Source: Alphaproteobacteria bacterium (GTDB lineage: Bacteria; Pseudomonadota; Alphaproteobacteria; Thalassobaculales; Thalassobaculaceae). Taken from it: 64,000 nucleotides of DNA. A program made the translations under genes and the position numbers. The stretch spans positions 1-64,000 of the forward strand of contig JABMNR010000045.1 of assembly GCA_013203465.1 (NCBI GenBank). The letters run 5' to 3'. Position 1 is the first letter of the stretch. Each line of letters starts with the position of its first letter. The notes under the pieces are model-generated. The model did no database searches. It worked only from the letters and a program-made list of their open reading frames with translations, and was not told where the DNA came from. Positions 37,799 through 47,075 of this stretch are shown piece by piece.

Positions 37799-39004
37799 AT
37801 GCCGGGTCCACTGCACGGCGTCCGCGTCGTCGACCTCACCAACGTGGTTTCCGGCCCGCTGGCCACCATGATCCTCGCCGATCAGGGCGCTGACGTGATC
37901 AAGATCGAGCACCCGCGCGGCGGCGACTTCACCCGTGCGGTGTCGAATCGGCGTGGCGGGTTTTCCGCGAACTTTCTGAACAACAACCGCAACAAGCGCT
38001 CGATCGCCGTCGATCTGAAGACATCCGAAGGGCTGGCTCTGGTCAAGGAGCTGATCGCCGGCGCCGACGTGGTGGCGCAAAACTTCCGCCCCGGCGTGGT
38101 CGAGCGCATGGGCCTCGGCGAGGACATGGTGCGGGTGATCAAACCGAACATCGTCTACGTCTCGATCAGCGGCTTCGGTGATGCCGGACCGTACGCCGAA
38201 CGTCCGGTTTACGATCCGCTGGTGCAGGCGATCTCCGGGCTGACCACGATCCAAGCGGGCTCGGACACGGCGCGGCCGCGGCTGGTGCGCACCATCATCC
38301 CGGACAAGATCACCGGCTATACCGCCGCCCAGGCGATCACCGCCGCCCTGTTCGCCCGCGAGCGCAGCGGCAAGGGTCAGCACATCAAGCTCAGCATGCT
38401 GGACAGCGTGATCGCCTTTCTCTGGCATTCCGACATGGGCAGCCAGACCTTCGTCGGCGGCGAATTCCCGCAGGAGGTGGCGCAGTCCTTCATCGACCTG
38501 ATCTACGAAACCACCGATGGCTATATCTCGGTGTCGGTGATGACCGACAAACAATGGCAGGCGCTGACCCGGGCGCTGGGAACGCCGGAATGGCTGGACG
38601 ACCCACGCTTCAAGACCGCCGAGCTGCGCCAGATCAACATCGATGATCGCCTGACCCTGACCCAGGAGGCCTTGCGAACCCGGAGTTCGGCCGAGTGGCT
38701 GGAGCGGCTTGACGCGGAGGACGTGCCCTGCGCGCCGGTGTTGCGGCGGCGCGACATGCTCGACCACCCTCAGGTCCAGGCCAACGAGATCGTGGTCGAG
38801 TTGGCCCATCCCGACGCCGGCACCCTGCGCCAGGCACGGCCCGCCGCCCGCTTCTCCGGCACGCCGTTCGAATACCGCCGCGGCGGCCCCAGCCTGGGCG
38901 CGCACACCGACGATATTCTCGCCGAGTTGGGCTATACGGCCGACCGCATCACCGCCCTCCGCGCGGCGGGGGTGATTGGCGGTGCCGTGGAGGGTGCCGA
39001 ATGA
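37799..39004 (+). CDS. Class III CoA-transferase (CaiB/BaiF family)
   Basis: 401 residues. The family blocks are VVDLTNVVSGPLATMILADQGADVIKIE at the N-terminus, NRNKRSIAVDLK, NFRPGVVERMG, ISGFG--GPYA--P-YD, and catalytic D169 in IIPDKITG. It transfers CoA between carboxylic acids through an enzyme-bound anhydride; the acids cannot be inferred. The GST gene overlaps its stop by four bases, which ties it to glutathione-linked chemistry. It diverges from the MetX-like gene across about 150 bases. Confidence 0.9.
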   Translation: MPGPLHGVRVVDLTNVVSGPLATMILADQGADVIKIEHPRGGDFTRAVSNRRGGFSANFLNNNRNKRSIAVDLKTSEGLALVKELIAGADVVAQNFRPGVVERMGLGEDMVRVIKPNIVYVSISGFGDAGPYAERPVYDPLVQAISGLTTIQAGSDTARPRLVRTIIPDKITGYTAAQAITAALFARERSGKGQHIKLSMLDSVIAFLWHSDMGSQTFVGGEFPQEVAQSFIDLIYETTDGYISVSVMTDKQWQALTRALGTPEWLDDPRFKTAELRQINIDDRLTLTQEALRTRSSAEWLERLDAEDVPCAPVLRRRDMLDHPQVQANEIVVELAHPDAGTLRQARPAARFSGTPFEYRRGGPSLGAHTDDILAELGYTADRITALRAAGVIGGAVEGAE

Positions 39005-39690
39005 TCGATTTTTACTACTGGCCGACACCGAACGGCTGGAAGGTGGCGATCCTGCTGGAGGAGTTGGGGGTCGCCTACAACACCATTCCGATAAACATCG
39101 GCAAGGGCGACCAGTTCGCGCCCAGTTTCCTGGCGATCAGCCCGAACAACCGCATGCCGGCGATCGTCGACCACGACACCGACGGCGACCCGGTGTCGGT
39201 GTTCGAGAGCGGCGCGATCCTGCACTACCTCGCCGCCAAGACCGGCCGGTTCTGGCCGACCGACCCCCGGTGGCAGGTTCAGACCATGGAATGGCTGTTC
39301 TGGCAGACCGGCAATCAGGGGCCGATGGCCGGGCAGCTCAGCCATTTCGTCAACTACGCCCCGGGCGAGCACCCCTATTCCAAGGACCGCTACGCGCGGG
39401 AATACGATCGCTGTCTCGGCGTGCTGGACCGGCGGCTGGACGGGCGGGGGTGGATCGTCGGCGACGCCTATTCGGTGGCCGACATGATCTGTTGGCCCTG
39501 GGTGTTGATCGCCAAGCCCTTGGGCGGTGATTTGGACCCGTATCCGAACGTCACCCGCTGGCGGTCGGCGATCAAACAGCGCCCGGCGGTGCAACGGGCG
39601 GTCGATCTCGGCAAGGAGTTCCGCCGGTCCGCGCCACCGACCGAGGAAGAGCGCACGATCTTGTTCAATCAATCGGGCCGACCGGACTGA
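39001..39690 (+). CDS. Glutathione S-transferase family protein (YghU/Ure2p-like)
   Basis: 229 residues with an N-terminal thioredoxin-like domain: YYWPTPNGWKVAILLEELG, NRMPAIVD with the cis-Pro, and FESGAILHYLA for the glutathione gamma-Glu site. An all-helical C-terminal domain with DMICWPWV follows. The NGWKV start is typical of the YghU-like/nu class, where Asn or Thr replaces the usual catalytic Ser/Tyr. The ATG overlaps the CoA-transferase stop, so the two products probably handle one compound in succession. Confidence 0.87.
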   Translation: MIDFYYWPTPNGWKVAILLEELGVAYNTIPINIGKGDQFAPSFLAISPNNRMPAIVDHDTDGDPVSVFESGAILHYLAAKTGRFWPTDPRWQVQTMEWLFWQTGNQGPMAGQLSHFVNYAPGEHPYSKDRYAREYDRCLGVLDRRLDGRGWIVGDAYSVADMICWPWVLIAKPLGGDLDPYPNVTRWRSAIKQRPAVQRAVDLGKEFRRSAPPTEEERTILFNQSGRPD

Positions 39691-39798
39691 ACCCCCTGAA
39701 CATCGGTTCGTCGATCGAGCGAACGCTCTCACTGGATTGACCCGGCGGCTGGAAGAACCACATCGTAAAGATCGTTGATTCTGTTCGGAGCCTCGCCG

Positions 39799-40944
39799 AT
39801 GCCTCGCCTATCCGCCGTCCTCGCCGTCTTGACCCTCGCATTGCTGGCCTTACCGGCGGCGGCCCAGATAGCCGCGCAAGCCGACGCCTGCACGCTGATC
39901 GCCGAGGAACGGGCCGGTAGCCTGGAACACCCCTGGGGAGTGGCGTTCCTGCCCGACGGCACCGCGCTGGTGACCGAACGCTCCGGCCGGTTGCTGCTGG
40001 TCGACCCACGCACCGGCGACCGCCAGCCGGTGGAGGGCGCGCCAGCGGTGGCCGCGCGCGGCCAAGGCGGTTTGCTGGACATCGCCCTGCATCCCGATTT
40101 CGCCAGCAACGCCCTGGTCTATCTCAGCTTTTCCGAGCCGCGCGACGGGGGCACGGCGACCGCCGTCGGGCGCGGGCGTCTGGTGCGCGACGGCGGCGGG
40201 ATGCGGCTTGACGGCTTCACCGTCATCACCCGGATGGCGAAGGCCAGCGGTGGCGGTCGGCATTTCGGCTCCCGCCTCGCCTTCGCGCCGGACGGCGCGC
40301 TGTTCGTCACCATGGGCGAACGCGGCGACCGCCCGCGCGCGCAAGACCCGTTCGACCACGCGGGCTCGGTCCTGCGGGTCAACGATGACGGCTCGATCCC
40401 GGTCGACAATCCGTTCGCCGACGGTCGCAAGGGTAAACCGGAAATCTGGTCGATCGGCCATCGCAACCCCCAGGGTGCGGCGATCCACCCGGATAGCGGC
40501 CTGATCTGGACGGTGGAACACGGCGCGCGCGGCGGCGACGAGATCAACCAGCCGCGGCCGGGCCGAAACTACGGCTGGCCGGTAATCAGCTATGGCCGGC
40601 ACTACTCCGGCCTGCCGATCGGCGAGGGGACGTCGAAGCCGGGCATGGAACAGCCGGTGTTCTATTGGGATCCGTCGATCGCGCCGTCGGGCATGGCGTT
40701 CGTTACCGGCCCGATGTTCCCGGCCTGGCGCGGCGATATATTGGTCGGCGCGCTGAAGGACCGGCTGCTCTCCCGGCTCGACATGGAGAACGGACGGGTG
40801 GTGGCGGAGGAGCGGTTGTTCGAGGGTGCCCTGGGCCGCATCCGCGACGTCCGAATGGGACCGGACGGCGCGATCTGGCTGTTGACCGACTCACCGTCGG
40901 GCGGGCTCTATCGCCTCACGCCCGAGGACGGTGTGTGCGGATAA
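39799..40944 (+). CDS. yliI: PQQ-type aldose sugar dehydrogenase (YliI-like)
   Basis: 381 residues. A signal peptide (about 1-23, ending in AAA-Q) directs it to the periplasm. The rest is a six-bladed beta-propeller of the glucose/sorbosone dehydrogenase family: HPWGVAFLPDG, GLLDIALHP, H in GGRHFGSRLAFAPDG with MGERGDR, SIGHRNPQG, EHGARGGDEIN, and a C-terminal RDVRMGPDGAIWLLTD. These place the PQQ and calcium sites and the catalytic His. ATG 39799 with CGGAG is preferred to TTG 39775. No PQQ synthesis genes are in view. Confidence 0.9.
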   Translation: MPRLSAVLAVLTLALLALPAAAQIAAQADACTLIAEERAGSLEHPWGVAFLPDGTALVTERSGRLLLVDPRTGDRQPVEGAPAVAARGQGGLLDIALHPDFASNALVYLSFSEPRDGGTATAVGRGRLVRDGGGMRLDGFTVITRMAKASGGGRHFGSRLAFAPDGALFVTMGERGDRPRAQDPFDHAGSVLRVNDDGSIPVDNPFADGRKGKPEIWSIGHRNPQGAAIHPDSGLIWTVEHGARGGDEINQPRPGRNYGWPVISYGRHYSGLPIGEGTSKPGMEQPVFYWDPSIAPSGMAFVTGPMFPAWRGDILVGALKDRLLSRLDMENGRVVAEERLFEGALGRIRDVRMGPDGAIWLLTDSPSGGLYRLTPEDGVCG

Positions 40945-40954
40945 TCGGCTTCGC

Positions 40955-42151
40955 TCAGGGCGTCGCCTTCGCCGTCCGCAGCGCCAGCACGAACGCCAGC
41001 AACCCGGCCCCGATGATCGCCAGCACCGCACCGATCATCACGTCGTAGCCGCCGAGCGACCAGATCAGTGAACCGAGGAACGGCGACAGCGCCGTCGCCG
41101 CCATGAACGGCACCGCCATGGCGCCGGAAATCGCGCCAAAACCCTCACGCCCCAGCAGGTTGGCGGTGACCACGGGTCGGGTGATGCTGGTCACGCCATA
41201 ACCCGAGCCGTGCACCACCACGAACACGAACAACAGCATCGGCACGGCACCCGCCACGAACAAGATGCACGCGGCGACGATCATGAACGTGAAGGACAAG
41301 CCGCAAATCACCTCGATCGACACCCGCCTCTCGATGGTGATCATGCCCAGGCGGCCGGCCACCTGCATCGGCCCGATCAACGAGGCGGTCAGCACCGCCA
41401 ACGGCGCCGACACCCCGCGCTCGTCCAGTAACGGCAGCAGATGGGTGATGATCATGCCGTGGGCCAGCGCGATGGAGGCGAAGGACAGCGCCAAAAACCA
41501 GAAGACCGGCCGCCGCATCGCCGCCGCCCGGCTGCCCGCCACCGGTACGCGTTCGGTCTCGGCCACCGCATGGCGCGGCCTAGTGCCGTACCAGAACAAT
41601 GGGATCGCGACGAACAGGATCAAGCCGCAGAACACCGCCGTGCTGGCCCGCCAACCATAGGCGTTGGCGATCAGGTTGGCGGTCGGGAACGACACCGTGC
41701 CGGCAAGACCCGCCACCAGGGTGATGCGGGTGATCGCCTTGCGCGCGCCCTCCCCTCGGGTGCGGGTGACGAAGGCGAAGCACGGCTCGTAAAGGCAGCC
41801 GGCCATACACACCCCGATGCCGAGCCACAGCGACTTGAACACCCAGGGATCGTCGACGAAGCTCAACGCGCCGACCAATATCCCACCGATCCCGGCGCTG
41901 ACCATCAGCACCGTCCCGCCATAGCCTTGATCGATCAACCGCCCGGCGGTGGGAGCGCCGATGGCCGAGGTGGCAACGGCGATGGTCATGGCGATCGTCA
42001 GATCGGTCTTCGACCACCCGAGGTCGGTTTCCCACTGCAGCAGCAGAGCTGGAAAGAGATAGAACATCCCGGCCCAGACCAACGTCTCGGCGGTGGCCAG
42101 TGCCCAGACCGGCCAGTCGATTCCCGGTTTTGGATCGGCCGCCGCCGTCAC
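40955..42151 (-). CDS. MFS transporter
   Basis: 398 residues with 12 hydrophobic helices. The N-terminal half starts WPVWALATAETLVWAGMFYLFPALLL and has GRLIDQGYGG, the MFS loop 2-3 motif. The pattern resembles oxalate:formate/monocarboxylate-type MFS proteins. GTG 42151 overlaps the stop of the ArsP-type permease (GTGA), so it is in the arsR operon. It may export an arsenical or a metabolite, but no residue assigns the substrate. It ends ten bases from the convergent sugar dehydrogenase. Confidence 0.84.
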   Translation of the reverse strand: MTAAADPKPGIDWPVWALATAETLVWAGMFYLFPALLLQWETDLGWSKTDLTIAMTIAVATSAIGAPTAGRLIDQGYGGTVLMVSAGIGGILVGALSFVDDPWVFKSLWLGIGVCMAGCLYEPCFAFVTRTRGEGARKAITRITLVAGLAGTVSFPTANLIANAYGWRASTAVFCGLILFVAIPLFWYGTRPRHAVAETERVPVAGSRAAAMRRPVFWFLALSFASIALAHGMIITHLLPLLDERGVSAPLAVLTASLIGPMQVAGRLGMITIERRVSIEVICGLSFTFMIVAACILFVAGAVPMLLFVFVVVHGSGYGVTSITRPVVTANLLGREGFGAISGAMAVPFMAATALSPFLGSLIWSLGGYDVMIGAVLAIIGAGLLAFVLALRTAKATP

Positions 42152-43185
42152 GCGATGGCGCCAAACAGCGCGCCCATGGAGAACGCACCGACGAAGGCGA
42201 AGCTCAGATAGGCGGCAAACACCGGCGGCCGGGCCAACGCCCACACCGCGATCGCCGCCGGGATCGAGCTAACCCCGCCGGCCAGCAGGAACGCCATACC
42301 CGCGCCCGGCGCCATGCCCTGCTCGATCAAGCCACCGACCAGCGGCAACGCGGCATACCCGTTCAGATACGCCGGCACACCGACCAGGGTGGCGCCCAGC
42401 ACCGGCAGCCAGCCGTCGCCACCGATCAGGCTGCTGACGGTTTCCGCCGGCACGTAGGCAAGCATCAGGCTCTCCAGGAAAAACGCGATGGTCAGCCACT
42501 TACCAAGAAATCGGGTGTTCTCCCAAGCATTACCGACAAACGTGACACGACGTGCCGACTCCTGCCAGAACCGCCAGACGATCGCCTTGGGGTTCCGCAC
42601 GATGACCCCGCCACAGCCGCCATTGCCGATGCCATCGCGCAGCGGATTTGCAAAGGCCCCCACACCCATCAGCGCGTAGATGCCAAACCCACCGAGCAGA
42701 CCGACCATAACGGCGGCCGCCGTCTTGAACAGCGCGAACTCCATCCCCAGCGTGCCGGCGGTCAACAAGAACATCGACGGGTCCATCAGCGGTGAGGCCA
42801 ACCAGAACGCCATCACCGGCGCCAGCGGCACGCCCATCGCCAACAAGGCGGCGATCAGCGGAATCACTCCGCACGAACAAAACGGCGACAGCGCCCCCAC
42901 CAGCGCCGCCGCCATGATCATCGTGGTCTGCCGGCCGCTGAACGCGCGGGCGATCAGCTGGTCCGCGCCGCTCGCCTTGGCATACGCCGCGACCGCGATC
43001 GACAGCGCGAGGAAGATCGACACGCCAACCAACGCCTCGGCGGTGAAAACCACACTCTCCACCGCTTGACCCGGCGCCACCACCGCCAAGCCCGTAATCC
43101 CGGCGAGCAGAAACGCGACGGGCATGTCCAACCGGTCGGCCAAGCGGCCAAGCGTGCGGCGGGTGGTTAGGGTGATGTCGGTCAT
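42148..43185 (-). CDS. ArsP-type permease (DUF318/UPF0718)
   Basis: 345 residues, about eight to ten membrane segments. ALSPFCSCGVIPLIAALL near residue 100 is the family signature; the Cys pair in this motif is used by ArsP proteins to export trivalent organoarsenicals. The second half repeats the fold with VPAYLNGYAALPLVGGL. ATG 43185 follows CGGAGAGAC. The gene lies 51 bases after an ArsR-type repressor, which supports metalloid efflux; other family members have unknown substrates. Confidence 0.82.
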   Translation of the reverse strand: MTDITLTTRRTLGRLADRLDMPVAFLLAGITGLAVVAPGQAVESVVFTAEALVGVSIFLALSIAVAAYAKASGADQLIARAFSGRQTTMIMAAALVGALSPFCSCGVIPLIAALLAMGVPLAPVMAFWLASPLMDPSMFLLTAGTLGMEFALFKTAAAVMVGLLGGFGIYALMGVGAFANPLRDGIGNGGCGGVIVRNPKAIVWRFWQESARRVTFVGNAWENTRFLGKWLTIAFFLESLMLAYVPAETVSSLIGGDGWLPVLGATLVGVPAYLNGYAALPLVGGLIEQGMAPGAGMAFLLAGGVSSIPAAIAVWALARPPVFAAYLSFAFVGAFSMGALFGAIA

Positions 43186-43236
43186 TGGTGTCTCTCCGTT
43201 ATTCCCAGAAGTATCGACATAGGTGAGCAAAAAAAA

Positions 43237-43590
43237 TCAAGCCGCGTTATGAGCACGCCCCGCGTCACCACGCGTCTCGCCGGGGCAGTCATCGGCGGCG
43301 CGACGGCCATCGACACAGCATTCCCGTGTCAAGAACGTCAAGGTTCCGTCCATGACCGCGTAATCGGCGTGGCAATGCAGGGTGGTGCCGTCCCGCTGTT
43401 GATACACCAGGCCGACGGCAATCAACTTGTGCAGATGATGCGACAGGGTGGAGCGAGCGGCCCCGGTGCGCCGTTGCAGCTCGCCCACCGGCAATCCGTC
43501 GCGCCCGGCACGCACCAACAACCGGTACATCTCCAGCCGGGTTTCGTTGCCCAGGGCCTCAAGGCGGGAAGCGATCGTCGCGGTGTCCAT
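43237..43590 (-). CDS. ArsR-family metalloid-responsive repressor
   Basis: 117 residues: winged-helix HTH with ALGNETRLEMYRLL and RTGAARSTLSHHLHKLIAVGLV (about 41-63). Near the C-terminus C91 and C92 are followed by C102, much like the C95-C96-C102 arsenite site of the ArsR of Acidithiobacillus ferrooxidans; a further C73 lies on the wing. This suggests As(III), Sb(III) or organoarsenical sensing. ATG 43590 is chosen because the conserved domain starts there. Its leader contains repeated TATTCC/GGAATA elements, possible operators. Confidence 0.85.
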   Translation of the reverse strand: MDTATIASRLEALGNETRLEMYRLLVRAGRDGLPVGELQRRTGAARSTLSHHLHKLIAVGLVYQQRDGTTLHCHADYAVMDGTLTFLTRECCVDGRRAADDCPGETRGDAGRAHNAA

Positions 43591-43628
43591 GGGGCCTATA
43601 TACGCCGCGCGCGCCATCTTTGCAACGG

Positions 43629-43674
43629 TATTCCCGGGATTATCGGAATAGATAACTTTTCTTTAAGGTATTCC
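43629..43674. promoter_or_regulatory. Candidate ArsR operator repeats
   Basis: TATTCC (43629-43634) and GGAATA (43645-43650) form a dyad, and a further TATTCC stands at 43669-43674. They lie in the AT-rich divergent region between arsR and the Spy-like gene, where an autoregulator would bind. The assignment is by position and symmetry only. Confidence 0.4.
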
Positions 43675-43751
43675 GGTCTTAATAGCGCCGGATTTTGGTC
43701 ACAGTCGCGTTCGATATCACACCGTCAACACCGCACCCACGAGATCACACC

Positions 43752-44315
43752 ATGCCCACCACCGCCCAACGCCTCGCCGCCATCGCCGCCGTGCTGATCG
43801 TTGGCCTCACGACCGTCGGCATCGCCGCCGGGTCGAACTATCGCGGCCTGACCGACCGGCCGATCAAGGCGCTGTCGGCGGACACCATCAGGGATCTCCG
43901 CGACGGTAAGGGCATGTCCTTGGCACTGGCCGCCGAGCTGAACGGCTGGCCGGGGCCGCGCCACGTGCTTGATCTGGCCGGACCACTGGCCCTGACCGAT
44001 CAACAACGGCAACGGGTCGAGGCCGAATTCACCGCCATGCAGGCGGTGGCCCGAACGCTTGGCCGCGACGTGATCGCCGCCGAGGCCGATCTGGAGGCGT
44101 TGTTTAACCGCGAGGAACCCGATGACACGTCAATTCGTCGTACGGTCGATCGGATCGCCGCCCTGCAAGGGGCGTTGCGCTACACCCATCTGCGCCATCA
44201 CTTGGCGACGACCCGCATCCTGACCCCGGAACAGACCGCGCGCTATGCCGCGCTTCGCGGCTACGAAACCGAGCGCCCACACGAGCCGCGCGACGGCCAC
44301 CACACCATCAAGTAA
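43752..44315 (+). CDS. Spy/CpxP-like (LTXXQ) periplasmic protein
   Basis: 187 residues. An N-terminal membrane segment or uncleaved signal (about 6-28) is followed by a helical domain with LTDQQRQRVEAEF and LTPEQTARYAALRGY. These are two LTxxQ-type motifs of the Spy/CpxP/ZraP group, which act as periplasmic chaperones or metal-stress sensors. The His-rich tail (HH near the end) could bind metal. It diverges from the arsR operon, so both may respond to the same stress. The stop overlaps the convergent SDR gene by eight bases. Confidence 0.68.
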   Translation: MPTTAQRLAAIAAVLIVGLTTVGIAAGSNYRGLTDRPIKALSADTIRDLRDGKGMSLALAAELNGWPGPRHVLDLAGPLALTDQQRQRVEAEFTAMQAVARTLGRDVIAAEADLEALFNREEPDDTSIRRTVDRIAALQGALRYTHLRHHLATTRILTPEQTARYAALRGYETERPHEPRDGHHTIK

Positions 44316-45060
44316 GGAACGCGCCGCCGTTCACGTGGATGGTCTGGCCGGTGATGTAGCCGCCTTCCGGGCCGACGAGAAACCGCACGGTCTCGGCGAT
44401 TTCCTCGACCCGCCCCTTACGGCCGAGCGGGGTTCCCGCGTTGGTCATCGTACTGGGCAGCGCGCCGGCAGCCGCCCCGCGCACCGTATCGATGGCCCCG
44501 GGAGAGACGCTATTGCAGCGGATGCCATGCGGAGCCAACTCGACCGCCAGAGCCCGCATCAGCCCTTCCAGTCCGGCCTTGGACGCCGAGACGTGGCAGC
44601 GGTTCGGCGTGCCGATGTGGGTCGATATCCCCGACAGGCCGACGACCGCTCCGCCGCCCCGCGCGATCAGGTGCGGGGCCGCCGCCTTGCACAGGTGGAA
44701 CGCGCCGTCGAGCGCCACCGACAGAATTTCCCGCCATTCCCCGACGCTCATCTCGACGAACGCTGTCTGACGGCGCAAGCCGGCGTTGCTGACCACGATG
44801 TCCAGTCCGCCAAGCTGAGCAACCGCCGTCTCGACCATGGCGGCGGTCGCCACCGGGTCGGCGACGTCGGCCATGGCGGCGATCGCGCGGCCGCCGGTGG
44901 CCTCGATCTCCGCCACCACCACCTCAACAGCGTCACGATCGGAGCGGCCATTGACGATCACCGCCGCGCCGTCGCGCGCCAGGGTCAACGCGATCTGGCG
45001 GCCGATGTTCTTGCCCGCCCCCGTAACCAGCGCGACCTTGCCCGCGAGCGCGTCCGTCAT
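44308..45060 (-). CDS. SDR-like protein lacking the catalytic tyrosine
   Basis: 250 residues with a normal Rossmann start (LVTGAGKNIG, 11-20), SNAGL near 91, S143 in GLSGIS and K161 in VSASK. The Tyr that should stand four residues before this Lys is Val157 (codon GTC), in RCHVSASKAGLEGL. Ordinary SDR proton transfer is therefore not expected; it may use another residue, act as an isomerase/enoyl-CoA-type member, or only bind cofactor. It is last in the glycerol uptake run, 24 bases after the DUF2160 gene, although its link to glycerol is uncertain. Confidence 0.82.
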   Translation of the reverse strand: MTDALAGKVALVTGAGKNIGRQIALTLARDGAAVIVNGRSDRDAVEVVVAEIEATGGRAIAAMADVADPVATAAMVETAVAQLGGLDIVVSNAGLRRQTAFVEMSVGEWREILSVALDGAFHLCKAAAPHLIARGGGAVVGLSGISTHIGTPNRCHVSASKAGLEGLMRALAVELAPHGIRCNSVSPGAIDTVRGAAAGALPSTMTNAGTPLGRKGRVEEIAETVRFLVGPEGGYITGQTIHVNGGAFLT

Positions 45061-45084
45061 GCCGTCATCCTTTGATCGTGCGCT

Positions 45085-45366
45085 CTACACGTAGCGGAAA
45101 ACCAGAAATCCCCAGACCAAGGCGATCGCCAGCGGTCCCCAGAGCAGAGTGCTGACCAGCCCCATCCAGGCCAGGAAGATGAACGCGCTGCCCAACAGCG
45201 AAATGAACAACCGGTCGCCGCGCGTGGTGTCGATGCCAAAGACGCCGTGGCGCGGGTCACCGCCCGGCACCTTCAACTCCCACACCGTCAGGGTGATCAG
45301 GCACGCCGCGACAAACACGAAGAATGCCGCCGTCGGCCACGTCCAGGCCATCCAACTGAGACCCAT
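45085..45366 (-). CDS. DUF2160 small membrane protein of glycerol transporter operon
   Basis: 93 residues with two strong membrane segments (about 10-30 and 55-90). DUF2160 proteins are found in the operon of the GlpSTPQV-type glycerol ABC transporter, as here after glpQ. WELKVPGGDPRHGVFGIDTTRGDRLF between the helices is the conserved loop. It is probably an accessory membrane subunit; no biochemical function is established. It follows glpQ by 21 bases. Confidence 0.82.
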   Translation of the reverse strand: MGLSWMAWTWPTAAFFVFVAACLITLTVWELKVPGGDPRHGVFGIDTTRGDRLFISLLGSAFIFLAWMGLVSTLLWGPLAIALVWGFLVFRYV

Positions 45367-45387
45367 GATCGGATCCTCCCGTCCTGC

Positions 45388-46188
45388 TCACACCCGTCCG
45401 AGGGCGAAGCCCTTGGCGATGTAGTTGCGCACGAAATAGATGACGAAGGCGCCGGGAATGATGGTCAGCGTCCCGGCCGCCGCCAGTAACCCCAGCTCAT
45501 AGCCCGAGGTACTCGCCGTTCGGGTCATGATCGCCGCGATCGGTTTGGCCTCGACCGCCGTCAACGTCTTGGCCAGCAGCAACTCGACCCAGGAAAACAT
45601 AAAGCAGAAGAACGCCGCCACCCCGATGCCGGCGGCCACCGTCGGTATGAAAATCTTGAGGAAAAAGCTCCAGAACGAGTGACCATCGACATAGGCGGTC
45701 TCGTCCAACTCCTTCGGCACGCCGGACATGAAACCTTCCAGGATCCACACCGCCAAGGGGATGTTGAACAACGTGTGCGCCAGTGCCACCGCGATGTGGG
45801 TGTCGAACAGATTGACCGCCGAATAGAGCTGGAAAAACGGCAGGGCGAACACCGCCGGCGGCGCCATGCGGTTGGTCAGCAACCAGAAGAACAGATGCTT
45901 GTCGCCGATGAAGCGGTAGCGCGAGAACGCGTAGGCCGCCGGCAACGCCACCGACACCGACAGGATGGTGTTGAGCGACACATAGGCGAGCGAGTTCACG
46001 TAGCCCATGTACCAGGTCGGATCGGTGAAGATCGTCACATAGTTGGCAATGGTGAACTCTTGCGGGAACACGCTGAAGCCGCCGAGGATCTCGTTGGTGG
46101 TTTTGAACGACATGCTCACCAGCCAATAGATCGGCAACATCAGAAAAATGATGTAGATCGTCGGAACGATCCAGCCCGTGCGTCTCAT
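45388..46188 (-). CDS. glpQ: Glycerol ABC transporter permease
   Basis: 266 residues with six membrane segments and the binding-protein-dependent transport fold. The EAA loop is recognisable as ELDETAYVDGHSFWSFFLKIFIP (about 153-175), which docks to the ATPases. It forms the channel with GlpP. It lies 13 bases after glpP in the order V-S-T-P-Q-DUF2160, which is the known layout of the rhizobial glycerol importer. The symbol follows that system and not the E. coli phosphodiesterase of the same name. Confidence 0.9.
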   Translation of the reverse strand: MRRTGWIVPTIYIIFLMLPIYWLVSMSFKTTNEILGGFSVFPQEFTIANYVTIFTDPTWYMGYVNSLAYVSLNTILSVSVALPAAYAFSRYRFIGDKHLFFWLLTNRMAPPAVFALPFFQLYSAVNLFDTHIAVALAHTLFNIPLAVWILEGFMSGVPKELDETAYVDGHSFWSFFLKIFIPTVAAGIGVAAFFCFMFSWVELLLAKTLTAVEAKPIAAIMTRTASTSGYELGLLAAAGTLTIIPGAFVIYFVRNYIAKGFALGRV

Positions 46189-46201
46189 GGGAACGCTCTC
46201 C

Positions 46202-47065
<864 letters not shown>

Positions 47066-47075
47066 GGTTCCATCC

